This document shows positions 23,996 through 32,481 of a stretch of 46,508 nucleotides of DNA, one piece after another. The stretch is from Candidatus Methylomirabilota bacterium (lineage in GTDB: Bacteria; Methylomirabilota; Methylomirabilia; Rokubacteriales; CSP1-6): the NCBI GenBank assembly GCA_035315345.1, contig DATFYA010000050.1, forward strand, positions 1-46,508, in the 5' to 3' direction. Position numbers and translations under genes: made by a program. The number at the start of each line of letters is the position of its first letter. Position 1 is the first letter of the stretch. The notes under the pieces were generated by a model that was not told the origin of the DNA, ran no database searches, and saw only the letters and a list, made by a program, of their open reading frames with translations.

Positions 23996-24478
23996 ATGAC
24001 CGAGGCCGAAGCCCTCGCGGCCCTCCGGAGCGACGACCCGGCTCTCGCGGCCCGCGCGGAGGCCATCCTCTGGCGTATCTGGTGCGAGTCCGGCGACCCC
24101 GAGCTGGATCGGCTCCTGCGCGAGGGCGTCGAGGCCATGGAGCGGCGGGACCTGGACCGGGCCATCGCCCTCTTCACGCGGATCACCGAGCGCGCGCCCG
24201 CCTTCGCCGAGGGCTGGAACAAGCGGGCGACCGCCCGCTACGTCGCCCACGACTTCGCCGGCGCGGTGGAGGACTGCACGGAGACGCTCGCCCGCAACCC
24301 GAACCACTTCGGGGCGCTGTCCGGACAGGGCCTCTGCCACATGGCCCTGGGCCAGTACCGGCAGGCGGCCGCGCTCTTCCGCCGCGCCCTCGAGGTCCAC
24401 CCGCACCTCACCGCCGCGAACCACAACCTGGCGACGGCGCTGCAGGAGGCGGTCCGGGGCAACGGGCACGGCCCCTAG
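23996..24478 (+). CDS. TPR-repeat protein
   Basis: A 160-residue soluble protein with about three tetratricopeptide repeats from residue 45 on: AMERRDLDRAIALFTRITER, then WNKRATARYVAHDFAGAVED, then GQGLCHMALGQYRQAAALFR. The first 40 residues form a helical, acidic cap (ALRSDDPALAARAEAILWRI). Such short TPR proteins serve as adaptors; no partner is evident. It ends 17 bases before the 3' end of the convergent copper ATPase gene. No signal peptide. The ATG at 23996 lacks a clear Shine-Dalgarno, and TATCCG four bases upstream is too close to be a convincing -10 box. Confidence 0.8.
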   Translation: MTEAEALAALRSDDPALAARAEAILWRIWCESGDPELDRLLREGVEAMERRDLDRAIALFTRITERAPAFAEGWNKRATARYVAHDFAGAVEDCTETLARNPNHFGALSGQGLCHMALGQYRQAAALFRRALEVHPHLTAANHNLATALQEAVRGNGHGP

Positions 24479-24494
24479 ATCGGGCCCGGCGAGA

Positions 24495-26780
24495 TCACAG
24501 CGGGACTCGGCGCAGGCGCAGCGCGTTGGCGATCACCGAGACCGAGCTCCCGCTCATGGCCGCGCTCGCGATCATCGGGCTCAGCAGCAGCCGCGCGACG
24601 GGATACAGCGCGCCCGCGGCCACCGGCACGCCCAGCACGTTGTAGACGAAGGCCCACGCCAGGTTCTGGCGGATGTTGCGCATCGCCGCGGCGGAGAGCC
24701 GGCGCGCCCGCACGATCCCGCGCAGGTCGCCCTTGACGAGGGTCACGCCCGCGCTCTCCATCGCCACGTCGGTCCCGGTGCCCATCGCGATGCCCACGTC
24801 GGCGGCGGCCAGCGCCGGCGCGTCGTTGATGCCGTCGCCGGCCATCGCGACCACGCGGCCGGCGGCCTGCAGGCGCCGCACCGTCTCGACCTTCTGCTCG
24901 GGCAGCACCTCGGCGACGATCTCGTCGAGGCCCAGGGCGCGGCCCACCGCCTGCGCGGTGACGAGGTTGTCGCCGGTGAGCACGATCACGCGAAGGCCCT
25001 GGGCGTGCAGCAGGCGAATGGCCTCGAACGCGCTCGGCTTGACCGGATCCGCGACGCCGAGCAGACCGATGGCCCGGTCCCCCGCCACCTGGAACATCAC
25101 GGTCTGCCCCTCGCGCCGCAGCACCTCGGCCCGCGCGGCCAGCGGCCCGGCGTCGACACCCAGGTCCTGCAGCAGGCGCTGGTTGCCGAGCGCCACCGGC
25201 TTGCCCGCGATCGCGCCGGCCACCCCGCGGCCGGTCAGGGCGCGGAAGTCCCCGACCTCGGCGGCGGGCACCCCGCGCTCGGCGGCGGCGGCCAGGATGG
25301 CGGCCGCGAGCGGATGCTCGCTGCCTCGCTCGAGCCCCGCGGCCAGCGCCAGGACCTGACTTTCCGGCGTGCCCTCCACCGCCACCACCGAGACGAGACG
25401 GGGCTTGCCCTCGGTGAGGGTGCCGGTCTTGTCGACGACCAGCGTGTCGACCTTCTCCATCATCTCGAGCGCCTCCGCGCTCCGGATCAGCACGCCCGCC
25501 TGCGCGCCCCGGCCCGTCGCCACCATGATCGACATCGGCGTGGCCAGCCCGAGGGCGCACGGGCAGGCGATGATCAGCACGGAGACCGCGTTGACCAGCG
25601 CGTAGGCCAGGCGCGGCTCGGGGCCCACGAGACCCCACACGATCGCGGTCCCGACCGCGACGACGACCACCGCGGGCACGAACCAGGCCGACACCACGTC
25701 GGCCAGCCGCTGGATGGGGGGGCGGCTGCGCTGCGCTTCCGAGACCATGCGCACGATCTGGGCCAGCAGCGTGTCGGCGCCGACGCGCTCGGCGCGCATC
25801 ACGAAGCTGCCGGAGCCGTTCACGGTGCCCCCGGTGACCCGGGCATCGCGCGTCTTCTCGACCGGGATGGGCTCGCCGCTGACCATCGACTCGTCCACCG
25901 CGCTCGCGCCCTCGAGCACGGTGCCGTCCACCGGGACGCGCTCGCCCGGGCGCACGCGCAGCCGATCGCCGACCTGCACGTGGCCGAGCGGGACGTCCTC
26001 GTCGCCACCGTCGCCGCGGATCCGCCGCGCCGTCTTCGGGGCCAGGCCCAGCAGCGCGCGGATCGCCCCCGACGTCGCGTGCCGGGCGCGCAGCTCGAGG
26101 ACCTGCCCGAGCAGGACCAGGGTCGTGATCACCGCCGCGGCCTCGAAGTACACCGGGGGCGCGCCGCCGTGCCGCATCTCGCGCGGCAGCGCGTCGGGCC
26201 AGAGCACGGCGAAGACGCTGTAGCCGAACGCGGCGCCGGTGCCGATCGCGATCAGGGTGAACATGTTGAGATGGCGCGTCACGATGGACTGCACGCCGCG
26301 AGCCAAGAAGGGCCAGCCGCCCCACAGCACCACCGGCGCGGTCAGGATCAGCTGGACCCAGAGGCGCGCGCCGGGGCCGAGCCACGCCGCGGCCCGGGGC
26401 GCCACCACGTCGGCCATCGCCAGCGCGAACACGGGAACGGTGAGGACCAGGCTGACCCAGAAGCGCCGGCTCATGTCGGTCAGCTCGGCGCTCGGCGCCT
26501 CGTCGGCCGCGGCCACCTCGACGGGCTCCAGGGCCATGCCGCACTTCGGGCAGCTGCCCGGGCCGACCCGGCGCACCTCCGGATGCATCGGGCACGTGTA
26601 GGGGCGCGAGTCCGCGGCGCTGTCCTCGGCGGGCCGCGGCTCGAGATAGCGCGCGGGATCGGCGACGAACTTCTCCCGGCAGACGGGATTGCAGAACCAG
26701 TACGTGGTGCCCCGATATTCGGCGTGGCCGCCCGCGGCCTCGGCCGGCTCCACGTCCATCCCGCACACCGGATCCTTCAC
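24495..26780 (-). CDS. Heavy-metal translocating P-type ATPase (copper type) with YHS and HMBD N-terminal domains
   Basis: A 761-residue P1B ATPase. N-terminal metal modules: a YHS domain (about 1-48; [18 protein letters not shown]) and a heavy-metal-binding domain (61-86; [15 protein letters not shown]). These replace the CxxC ferredoxin-like HMA domains of classic CopA. The membrane metal site is CPC at 406-408, the phosphorylated Asp is D450 in DKTGTLT, the SEHPLA His-Pro motif follows, and the hinge is [17 protein letters not shown] and the YHS/HMBD layout point to Cu(I) export, though silver or other soft metals are possible. The start is a GTG at 26780. No copper chaperone or regulator lies next to it; the DUF411 gene is 4 kb away. 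Confidence 0.92.
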   Translation of the reverse strand: MKDPVCGMDVEPAEAAGGHAEYRGTTYWFCNPVCREKFVADPARYLEPRPAEDSAADSRPYTCPMHPEVRRVGPGSCPKCGMALEPVEVAAADEAPSAELTDMSRRFWVSLVLTVPVFALAMADVVAPRAAAWLGPGARLWVQLILTAPVVLWGGWPFLARGVQSIVTRHLNMFTLIAIGTGAAFGYSVFAVLWPDALPREMRHGGAPPVYFEAAAVITTLVLLGQVLELRARHATSGAIRALLGLAPKTARRIRGDGGDEDVPLGHVQVGDRLRVRPGERVPVDGTVLEGASAVDESMVSGEPIPVEKTRDARVTGGTVNGSGSFVMRAERVGADTLLAQIVRMVSEAQRSRPPIQRLADVVSAWFVPAVVVVAVGTAIVWGLVGPEPRLAYALVNAVSVLIIACPCALGLATPMSIMVATGRGAQAGVLIRSAEALEMMEKVDTLVVDKTGTLTEGKPRLVSVVAVEGTPESQVLALAAGLERGSEHPLAAAILAAAAERGVPAAEVGDFRALTGRGVAGAIAGKPVALGNQRLLQDLGVDAGPLAARAEVLRREGQTVMFQVAGDRAIGLLGVADPVKPSAFEAIRLLHAQGLRVIVLTGDNLVTAQAVGRALGLDEIVAEVLPEQKVETVRRLQAAGRVVAMAGDGINDAPALAAADVGIAMGTGTDVAMESAGVTLVKGDLRGIVRARRLSAAAMRNIRQNLAWAFVYNVLGVPVAAGALYPVARLLLSPMIASAAMSGSSVSVIANALRLRRVPL

Positions 26781-26805
26781 GGGGCCGAGGTCCGGGACGG
26801 CCGGC

Positions 26806-28350
26806 TCAGTTCACCTTGCGCGCGCGCCCCGCCCAGTAGGGCTCGCGGAGCTTGAACTTCTGCAGCTTGCCGGTGGCGGTGCGGACGAGCGCCTCGCGGA
26901 TCTCGATCGAGGTCGGGCACTTGTAGTGGGCCATGCGGCCGCGACAGTGCTCGATGAGATCCCGCTCGGTGCACGTCATGCCGGGCCGCACGACGACCAG
27001 GGCCTTGATCGTCTCTCCCCACTTCTCGTCGGGCACGCCGATGACCGCCGCCTCGGCGACCGCCGGGTGCTGGAACAGGCAGTCCTCGACCTCGATCGAG
27101 GAGACGTTCTCACCCCCGGTGATGATCACATCCTTCTTGCGGTCGGAGATGGCGATGAACGGGCCCTCCTGGTACCCGCCGTCGCCGGTGTGGAACCACC
27201 CGTCGACGATGGCCTTGGCGGTCTCCTCGGGCTGGTTCCAGTACCCCTCGAAGACGTGGTTGGCGCGCGCGAGCACCTCGCCCTCCCCGTCCACCGCCAT
27301 GCGGACGCCCACCGCGGGCACGCCCGCACGGGACAGCCGACGGGCCCGCTCGCCCGGTTCGAGGCCGTCCCACTCGGCGGGCGCCCGGTTGATGGTCAGG
27401 AGCGGCGCGGTCTCGGTGAGCCCGTAGATCTGGATGAACTCCCAGCCCAGCTCGGTCTCGATCCGCTCGATCGTCTTGGACGGCGGGGGCGCGCCGGCGA
27501 TGACCACCCGCACGCGGCCCCGTCCCGGCACCGCGGTCCCCTGCTGCCGCCGCGCCGCCGCGGCGTCCAGCACCGCGGCGATGACCGCGGGCGCGCAGTT
27601 GAACAGGGTGACGCCCTCGGCCTCGACCCGGCGCAGGATCTCCTCGCCGTCGATCTTGCGGATGACGACGTGCCGCGCCCCCATGGCGGTGACCGCGTAG
27701 GGCATGCCCCAGCCGTTGCAGTGGAAGGTGGGCAGGGTGTGGAGGTAGACGTCGCGGTCGCTCAGGCCCAGGTGCCAGCCGAACGTGACCGCGTTGAGCC
27801 AGAAGTTGCGGTGCGTGAGCTGGACGCCCTTCGGACGCGCGGTGGTGCCCGAGGTGTAGTTGATGGAGACGGTGGCGTTCTCGTCGGTCACGCGCAGCCG
27901 CGGCGTCGCGTCCTTTCTCGAGAAGAGCTGCGGGTCCGTGCCGCTGCCCAGCACGAAGCGGTGCTTGACCCGGATGTCGCGCAGCGGCTCGTCCAGCTCG
28001 GGATCGACGAGCAGGACGGTGGAGCCGGAGTGGTCGACGATGTAGCGGATCTCCTCGGTGTTGAGCCGGAAGTTCACCGGCACCAGCACGCGCCCGTACA
28101 CGCTGACCCCGAACAGGCTGATCAGGAAGCGCGCCGCGTTCGGCGAGACGATGGCCACCCGCTCGTTGGGGGCGGCGCCCAGGTCGTCGAGCGCGGCCGC
28201 GAGGCTGCGCGACATCTCGGCGAAGCGGGCGTAGCTGAAGCGCCCGAGCCCGCCGCCCGGCGGATTGGGCTCGTCCACCACCGCCTCGCGTTCACCGTAG
28301 ACCAGCTCGGCTCGATCGAGAAAATCACCCAGGGTCAGCGGGACGATCAT
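26806..28350 (-). CDS. AMP-binding acyl-CoA synthetase
   Basis: A 514-residue adenylate-forming enzyme. The ATP/AMP motif is [18 protein letters not shown] near 165; YGLTETAPL is the aminoacyl/acyl-binding loop, [12 protein letters not shown] holds the conserved Asp, [16 protein letters not shown] the hinge, and [11 protein letters not shown] the C-terminal catalytic Lys. This is the medium/long-chain fatty acyl-CoA synthetase or acyl-CoA synthetase-like group. It would activate a carboxylic acid to its CoA ester. The start at 28350 is set by GAGGAGG ten bases upstream. It lies downstream of CoA-transferase and CitE-like genes but is separated from them by a GC hairpin; shared acyl-CoA chemistry is likely. 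Confidence 0.9.
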   Translation of the reverse strand: MIVPLTLGDFLDRAELVYGEREAVVDEPNPPGGGLGRFSYARFAEMSRSLAAALDDLGAAPNERVAIVSPNAARFLISLFGVSVYGRVLVPVNFRLNTEEIRYIVDHSGSTVLLVDPELDEPLRDIRVKHRFVLGSGTDPQLFSRKDATPRLRVTDENATVSINYTSGTTARPKGVQLTHRNFWLNAVTFGWHLGLSDRDVYLHTLPTFHCNGWGMPYAVTAMGARHVVIRKIDGEEILRRVEAEGVTLFNCAPAVIAAVLDAAAARRQQGTAVPGRGRVRVVIAGAPPPSKTIERIETELGWEFIQIYGLTETAPLLTINRAPAEWDGLEPGERARRLSRAGVPAVGVRMAVDGEGEVLARANHVFEGYWNQPEETAKAIVDGWFHTGDGGYQEGPFIAISDRKKDVIITGGENVSSIEVEDCLFQHPAVAEAAVIGVPDEKWGETIKALVVVRPGMTCTERDLIEHCRGRMAHYKCPTSIEIREALVRTATGKLQKFKLREPYWAGRARKVN

Positions 28351-28455
28351 CGCTCTGCGCCTCCTCGCGCGCTCCGATCAGTCGGCCGGGAGCCGGTGCA
28401 GCAGCCGCACCGTGACCGCCTCGGCCGTCGGGGGCAGGATAGCACTCCCGCGAGC

Positions 28456-28482
28456 CGCCGGGGGCACCGCCCGCCCCCGGCG
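28456..28482 (-). terminator. GC hairpin downstream of the CoA-transferase/CitE-like unit
   Basis: A perfect 10-bp stem (outer pairs C28456-G28482; core CCGGGGGC with GCCCCCGG) around a 7-base loop lies 16 bases past the stop of the CitE-like gene. No T-run follows on the minus strand, so it may be a factor-dependent terminator or an mRNA 3' stabiliser. Confidence 0.4.
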
Positions 28483-28497
28483 CGCTGGACCGTGGAG

Positions 28498-29379
28498 CTA
28501 CCGGTCGCGGGCGGCCGTGCCGAGGCCGAGCCGGCGGGCCGCGGCCAGGATCGCCTCGGCGCGCCTGACGAACGGGATGTCGATCATGCGGCCGTCCACC
28601 AGGTAGGCGCCGACGCCGCGCGCCTCGGCCTCCCGCGCCGCGCCGACCACGCGGCCGGCCGCCGCGATCTCGGCGTCGCTCGGCCGGAACACCGCGTTGG
28701 CCAGGGGGACCTGCGTGGGATGGATGCACGACTTGCCGACGAAGCCGAGCCGCCGCGCCGTCTCCGCCTCGCGGGTGAACCCCTCGGGATCCTTCACGGT
28801 GCCGTAGACGGTGTCGCAGGCCCAGATGCCGGCCTCCGCCGCGGCGAGGCGCACCGCCAGCTGCATCGCGTGCACCGCGCGCGCGTCGGACCGGTCGAGG
28901 CCGTAGGGCTCGAACAGATCGCCCAGTCCCAGCTGCAGCCCCGCCACGCGAGGATCGGCGGCGGCGATCTCGACGGCGAGACGGAGTCCGCGGGGCGATT
29001 CGATGTTCGCGAGGATCCCGATCGGCCCGGCGAGCCCCCGCTCGGCCTCGTGACGCGCGAGGACCGCGGCCGCGGCGCGGACGTCCGCGGCGGACTCGGG
29101 CTTGGGCAGGTTGATCAGGTCCACCCCCGGGCCGGCCACCGCGGCCACGTCGGCCTCGAAGTGCGGGGTGCCGAGGCCGTTGACCCGCACGATCACGACC
29201 TTGTCGTGCGGGCGCGCGGCGAGATCCCGCAGGAAGGCCCGCAGCGTTCGGCGCGCCTCGGTCTTGCGGCTCTCCTGCACGGAGTCCTCCAGGTCGAACG
29301 ACAGCGCGTCCGCGTCCCCGGCCAGCGCCTTCTCGAACAGCTCGGGCCGCGAGGCGGGCACGAACAGCTTGCTGCGCAT
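28498..29379 (-). CDS. CitE-like CoA ester lyase (HpcH/HpaI aldolase/citrate lyase family)
   Basis: A 293-residue TIM-barrel lyase. The N terminus RSKLFVPASRPELFEKAL, the acidic metal segment ALSFDLEDSVQESRK, RVNGLGTPHFEAD, NIESPRGL and GKSCIHPTQ are hallmarks of CitE-like (beta-methylmalyl-CoA / citramalyl-CoA / malyl-CoA) lyases. It would split or form a 3-hydroxy-3-carboxyacyl-CoA using Mg2+. The ATG at 29379 matches the usual N terminus of the family; a GTG at 29394 just past the upstream stop is an alternative. It follows the CaiB/BaiF gene by about 17 bases, a pairing typical of routes in which a dicarboxylate is activated by CoA transfer and then cleaved. Confidence 0.88.
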   Translation of the reverse strand: MRSKLFVPASRPELFEKALAGDADALSFDLEDSVQESRKTEARRTLRAFLRDLAARPHDKVVIVRVNGLGTPHFEADVAAVAGPGVDLINLPKPESAADVRAAAAVLARHEAERGLAGPIGILANIESPRGLRLAVEIAAADPRVAGLQLGLGDLFEPYGLDRSDARAVHAMQLAVRLAAAEAGIWACDTVYGTVKDPEGFTREAETARRLGFVGKSCIHPTQVPLANAVFRPSDAEIAAAGRVVGAAREAEARGVGAYLVDGRMIDIPFVRRAEAILAAARRLGLGTAARDR

Positions 29380-29396
29380 CAGGAGGTCGCGCACGC

Positions 29397-30626
29397 TCAG
29401 GCCGTCGCGCGTGTGTCCACGCCGATCACCGCGCCCTCCCGGCCCAGGCGCTCGATCTCCGCGTCCGTGTAGCCGAGGCTCGCCAGGATCTCCCGCGCGT
29501 GCTGCCCCAGGGTCGGCGCGGGGAGCGGCGCGGGCGGCGGTCCGTCCCCGAACCGGACCGGGTGCGCCATGCCGCGGTAGCGGCCGACGGTGGGATGCTC
29601 GAACTCGGCCAGGATGCCCTCGGCGGCGACCTGGGGGTGCTCGAACATGTCCTCGACCGGGCGCGCGGCGGCGCAGGGCACCTGGTCGCCGAACACGGCC
29701 TCCCACTCGACGGCGGTGCGCGCGAGCAGCGCCTCGCGAAGGCGCGGGACGAGCACGTCGGCGTGCCGGGCTCGCTTCTTCATGGTATCGAAGCGCGGAT
29801 CGCCCGCCAGCTCGGATAGCCCGGTCAGCTCGCACAGGGCCTTCCAGAAGTGGGGCGTGTTGGCCGAGATGTACAGGGTGCCCCGCTTCGTGGGATGCAA
29901 GCCGGTGATCCCGCCCGACCGCATGTCGCGCGCGACGTCGCGCCCCTCGCCGTCCACCCACACGAGCCGGCCGGCCTGCATGGTGAGCGCGCTGCGGAGC
30001 AGCGAGACGCTCACGTACTGGCCCACGCCGGTGCGGCTGCGCTCGAACAGGGCCGACGAGACCGCGAAGGCGAGCATGGAGGACGAGTAGAAGTCGACCG
30101 CGGAGCCGTAGACGATCTCGGGATCTCCGGGCTTGCCCTGCTCGACGCAGATGCCGGTCATGGTCTGCAAAACCTGATCGTAGCCGGCCCGATCCTTCAA
30201 CGGACCGGAGTCGCCGTAGCCGGTGAGCGCGCAATAGATGAGGCGCGGGTTGACCGCCCGCATGCGCTCGTAGTCGATGCCGAGCCGCTCCGGCACGGAC
30301 GGCCGGAAGTTGTGCACCATCACGTCGGCGCCCTCGACGAGGCGGCGAAGCACGCCGAGCCCGCCCGGCCGCTTCAGGTCGAGGCCGATGCCCTGCTTGT
30401 TGCGGTTGACCCCGAGGAAGGCGCGGCTCTCGCCCGCCAGGGTCGAGGGATAGTTGCGGAGGTTGTCCCCTTCGGGCGGCTCGATCTTGATGACGCGCGC
30501 GCCGAGGTCACCCAGCAGCGTGCAGCCGTAGGGAGCGGCCACGTAGCCGCTCAGGTCGAGCACCGTGACGCCGCTCAGCGGCCCATGGCCCGGACGGGAG
30601 CCCCGCACAGGGCCGGAGTCTACCAT
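29397..30626 (-). CDS. CaiB/BaiF family CoA-transferase (class III)
   Basis: A 409-residue formyl-CoA-transferase-like enzyme. GVTVLDLSGYVAAPYGCTLLGDLGA is broken here into its key parts: DLS near the N terminus, LGDLGARVIKIEPPEGD, NRNKQGIGLDLKRP and DVMVHNFRPSVPERLG, which are the CaiB signature segments; D-type catalytic Asp lies near residue 170 (VYGSAVDFYSS). It moves CoA between organic acids. The ATG at 30626 is used; a GTG at 30635 is a possible alternative and neither has a good ribosome-binding site. The first gene of the unit with the CitE-like lyase, divergent from the small Cys protein across about 100 bases. Substrates unknown. Confidence 0.9.
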   Translation of the reverse strand: MVDSGPVRGSRPGHGPLSGVTVLDLSGYVAAPYGCTLLGDLGARVIKIEPPEGDNLRNYPSTLAGESRAFLGVNRNKQGIGLDLKRPGGLGVLRRLVEGADVMVHNFRPSVPERLGIDYERMRAVNPRLIYCALTGYGDSGPLKDRAGYDQVLQTMTGICVEQGKPGDPEIVYGSAVDFYSSSMLAFAVSSALFERSRTGVGQYVSVSLLRSALTMQAGRLVWVDGEGRDVARDMRSGGITGLHPTKRGTLYISANTPHFWKALCELTGLSELAGDPRFDTMKKRARHADVLVPRLREALLARTAVEWEAVFGDQVPCAAARPVEDMFEHPQVAAEGILAEFEHPTVGRYRGMAHPVRFGDGPPPAPLPAPTLGQHAREILASLGYTDAEIERLGREGAVIGVDTRATA

Positions 30627-30708
30627 GGCGCACACCCCGGCGTGCCGCGGGGCTCGCGCCCCTGCCGCCGGCGCGGTCCGCCGATCCCGAGCGGAGACCC
30701 GGCGTCCG

Positions 30709-30717
30709 TGCTATTTT
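30709..30717 (+). promoter_or_regulatory. Extended -10 box before the 11-codon leader
   Basis: TGCTATTTT fits TGnTAnnnT and ends seven bases before an ATG at 30725 that opens an 11-codon frame. No Shine-Dalgarno precedes that ATG. No -35 box was recognised. Confidence 0.4.
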
Positions 30718-30724
30718 CGGCGTC

Positions 30725-30760
30725 ATGAGTCACGACACTCCGATGCGAGGGCACCCCTGA
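30725..30760 (+). CDS. Possible 11-residue leader peptide coupled to the small Cys protein
   Basis: MSHDTPMRGHP followed by TGA. The stop overlaps the ATG of the next gene in TGATG (30758-30762), and GAGGG within the leader could act as ribosome-binding site for that gene. A TGnTAnnnT box seven bases upstream would make the leader leaderless. It may only serve translational coupling; there is no independent evidence that the peptide has a function. Confidence 0.3.
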   Translation: MSHDTPMRGHP

Positions 30761-30981
30761 TGGCCGACGACGTCCTCGAGAGCACCGTGCGCCAGTGGCT
30801 GCGTGATCACCAGGGCCAGGCGTACTGCGCGCGATGCATCGCCAAGGACCTCGGTGAGCCTGATCCGGAAGTGGTGCAGGACGTGATGGACACGCTCGCC
30901 CCGCGACCGATCTTCTCCGCGGGACGATGCGCGTGCGGCTCGCCGGGCCTGCAGTACGGTCAGCCGAAGCCGGCCTCCTAG
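30760..30981 (+). CDS. Small protein with two Cys pairs, unknown
   Basis: A 73-residue soluble protein. The N-terminal part is helical and acidic (DDVLESTVRQWLRDHQ). Two Cys pairs follow, CARC (about 23-26) and CACG (about 57-59), spaced as for a small zinc site. The middle (AKDLGEPDPEVVQDVMDTLA) resembles a short helix-turn-helix, so a DNA- or RNA-binding zinc protein is possible. I do not recognise a named family. The start at 30760 overlaps the stop of an 11-codon leader. The end is 17 bases from the 3' end of the convergent DUF411 gene. Confidence 0.6.
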   Translation: MADDVLESTVRQWLRDHQGQAYCARCIAKDLGEPDPEVVQDVMDTLAPRPIFSAGRCACGSPGLQYGQPKPAS

Positions 30982-30997
30982 GCCGGCGCCGGCCGGG

Positions 30998-31477
30998 TCA
31001 GCGGCTCGCGTAGACCGTCGCGCGCCCCTGCCGGTCGAACGCCATCACGTCGTAGCGCTCGGCTCGCTGCCCCGGCGATTCCATCCCCGGAGAGCCGACG
31101 GGCATGCCCGGTACCGCGAGGCCGGCCACCGCGGGCCGCTCGCGGAGCAGCCGATCGATGACGTCGGCGGGCACGTGGCCCTCGATGACGTAGCCCTCGA
31201 CCACCGCGGTGTGGCAGCTCTGAAGCGACGACGGCACCCCCAGCTTCCGCTTGACGGGCGCCAGGTCGTCGAGATCCTCGGTCCGAACCGCATAGCCGCC
31301 GGCGCGCAGGTGACCCACCCACGCCGCACAGCATCCTCAGGTGGGCGACTTGTGCACCGAGACGATGGGCTTCGATGCTCCCCGGACCGGGCGCCCGCTC
31401 AGCGTGACGGCCACGAGCGCCAGGCTTCCGGCCAGCAGCCCGCGCCGCGCGATGGGCTCGTTCGTGATCTCGCTCAT
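30998..31477 (-). CDS. DUF411 metal-binding protein, candidate selenoprotein (in-frame TGA, codon 47)
   Basis: A 159-residue exported DUF411 protein read across one in-frame TGA at 31339-31337. Before it lie a Tat-like signal (ARRGLLAGSLALVAV, cleavage near RGA) and SKPIVSVHKSPT. After it, in the same frame, come GCCAAWVGHLRAGGYAV, LAPVKRKLGVPSSLQSCHTA, GYVIEGHVPADVIDRLL and AVPGMPVGSPGME, all DUF411 hallmarks. The family motif is SPTCGCC; the TGA replaces its first Cys, so the reading is SPT-U-GCC. A 9-bp stem with GGU loop starts 13 nt after the TGA, as expected for a bacterial SECIS. A TTGACG-17-GATCCT promoter stands six bases before the ATG at 31477. DUF411 proteins are linked to copper and other soft metals. 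A Cys-to-stop mutation or sequencing error (TGC to TGA) is the main alternative. Confidence 0.7.
31304..31324 (-). promoter_or_regulatory. SECIS-like stem-loop after the in-frame TGA of the DUF411 gene
   Basis: In the mRNA, nucleotides 13-33 after the UGA pair as a continuous 9-bp stem (seven Watson-Crick, two adjacent G-U pairs) with a three-base loop GGU at 22-24. Known bacterial SECIS elements lie directly downstream of the UGA, with G and U in the apical loop about 16-37 nt away. The E. coli fdhF loop also contains GGU at a similar distance. High GC content makes chance hairpins common, so this supports but does not prove Sec insertion. Confidence 0.5.
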
Positions 31478-31483
31478 GCGGTC

Positions 31484-31512
31484 AGGATCGGCCCGAACGT
31501 CCGGTCCGTCAA
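31484..31512 (-). promoter_or_regulatory. Promoter of the full-length DUF411 gene
   Basis: On the minus strand TTGACG (31512-31507), a 17-base spacer and GATCCT (31489-31484) precede the ATG at 31477 by six bases. This would give a leaderless message starting at the full-length start codon, upstream of the TGA. The 5-bp inverted repeat AGCCG/CGGCT at 31512-31527 overlaps the -35 region and could be an operator for the divergent cupin gene or this one. Confidence 0.5.
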
Positions 31513-31564
31513 GCCGGATAATCGGCTGTAAGGCGGTGGACATCACGATGAACAGGAGGGATCC

Positions 31565-31921
31565 ATGCGGAGAGCGACCACCCTCGGCGTTCTCATCGCC
31601 CTCGTCGCGCTCACGGCCGCGCTGAGCCGCGCGCAGCCGGCGAGCGGCAAGATCGCCGAGCGCGTGCTGCTCGACAACGACACGGTCCGGCTCGTCCTCG
31701 TGACCTACCAGCCCGGCGCCGACTCCGATCTCCACATGAACACCGGCCCCGAGATCACCATCGTCCAGGACGGAGAGCTGGTCCTCTACGCCCAGGGGCG
31801 GCGCGAGCTGCTCAAGACCGGCGCCGCGCACTGGCTCCCGGACGGGACCGCTCACCTCGGCCGCAACGAGGGCAGCCGGCCCGTGAAGTTCTGGTCGCTG
31901 CTCCTCAAGCGCTGCGACTGA
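31565..31921 (+). CDS. Exported small cupin-like protein
   Basis: A 118-residue protein with a signal peptide (TTLGVLIALVALTAALSRA, cleavage after AQ) and a single cupin-like barrel: VRLVLVTYQPGADSDLHMN, EITIVQDGELVLYAQGR, then HWLPDGTAHLGRNEGS and VKFWSLLLK. His residues at HMN and GTAHLG are partial metal ligands. AGGAGGG stands six bases before the ATG. Divergent from DUF411 by 87 bases. Small exported cupins often bind metals or sugars; the role is open. Confidence 0.75.
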   Translation: MRRATTLGVLIALVALTAALSRAQPASGKIAERVLLDNDTVRLVLVTYQPGADSDLHMNTGPEITIVQDGELVLYAQGRRELLKTGAAHWLPDGTAHLGRNEGSRPVKFWSLLLKRCD

Positions 31922-31939
31922 TTCTCGGCCAACCGCCGC

Positions 31940-32367
31940 GTGAGATCCCGCCGCATCCACATCTTCGGCGCCGCGGGCAGCGGCACCTCGTCGCTGGCCG
32001 CCGCGATCGCGCGACGCCATGGTCACCGCCATCTCGATACCGACGACTTCTACTGGATGCCGACCGACCCGCCGTTCCGGCAGGTGCGCCCGCGCGACGA
32101 GCGACTGGCCCGGCTCGAGTCGGCACTCGAGCAGTCCCCGACCTGGGTGCTTTCCGGATCGCGGTGCGGCTGGGGCGACCTGGTCGTCTTCCTGCTCGTG
32201 CCGACGCCGGTGCGCCTGGCCCGCCTGCGCGCCCGAGAGCAGCAGCGCTACGGCGCGGAGCCGGGCCATGCACGAGGCGTGGGCTCGCGTCCATCTCCGC
32301 GCCGGTGATGCGGCTCGAGGCCGACCATCCGATGAGCGACCTGCTCGCGCGACTGGAACCGCGCTGA
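31940..32367 (+). pseudogene. P-loop (adenylate kinase-like) NTPase, shortened and frameshifted
   Basis: The first 90 residues look intact: RIHIFGAAGSGTSSLAAAIA is the G-S-G-T-S type P-loop found in small adenylate-kinase-like proteins, followed by HLDTDDFYW, PTWVLSGSRCGWGDL and VFLLVPTPVRLARLRARE. After YGAE the frame turns into low-quality sequence and ends at 32308, while a natural-looking C terminus (PVMRLEADHPMSDLLARLE) continues in another frame to 32367. Relatives are about 180-190 residues, so a piece of about 40-60 codons is missing and the frame is shifted. The start is GTG at 31940. It lies 18 bases after the cupin gene. Confidence 0.65.
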
Positions 32368-32381
32368 TCTGACGCGACACG

Positions 32382-32410
32382 TTGAAGCCTCCTGCCAGCT
32401 GCGGTATCGT
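32382..32410 (+). promoter_or_regulatory. Promoter of the encapsulated ferritin-encapsulin operon
   Basis: TTGAAG (32382-32387), 17 bases, TATCGT (32405-32410). The predicted leader of about 65 bases ends in AAGGAG six bases before the ATG at 32482. No operator-like repeat was noticed. Confidence 0.5.
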
Positions 32411-32481
32411 GACGTTGCTCGCCCGGCGGCGCGGGACGAGCCGACACCTTCTCGGCCGGGCACTCTCTCAAAGGAGCGGTG

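Noticed and set aside
30998-31318. A separate short DUF411 gene starting at 31318
   Set aside because: It would lack the signal peptide, the first strand and the CGCC motif, and no ribosome-binding site or promoter precedes that start.
31337-32380. A 347-codon minus-strand frame ending at the DUF411 TGA, taken as a separate gene
   Set aside because: Only its last 47 codons, from the ATG at 31477, look like protein; the upstream part is antisense to the cupin and kinase genes. The sequence continues in frame past the TGA as DUF411.
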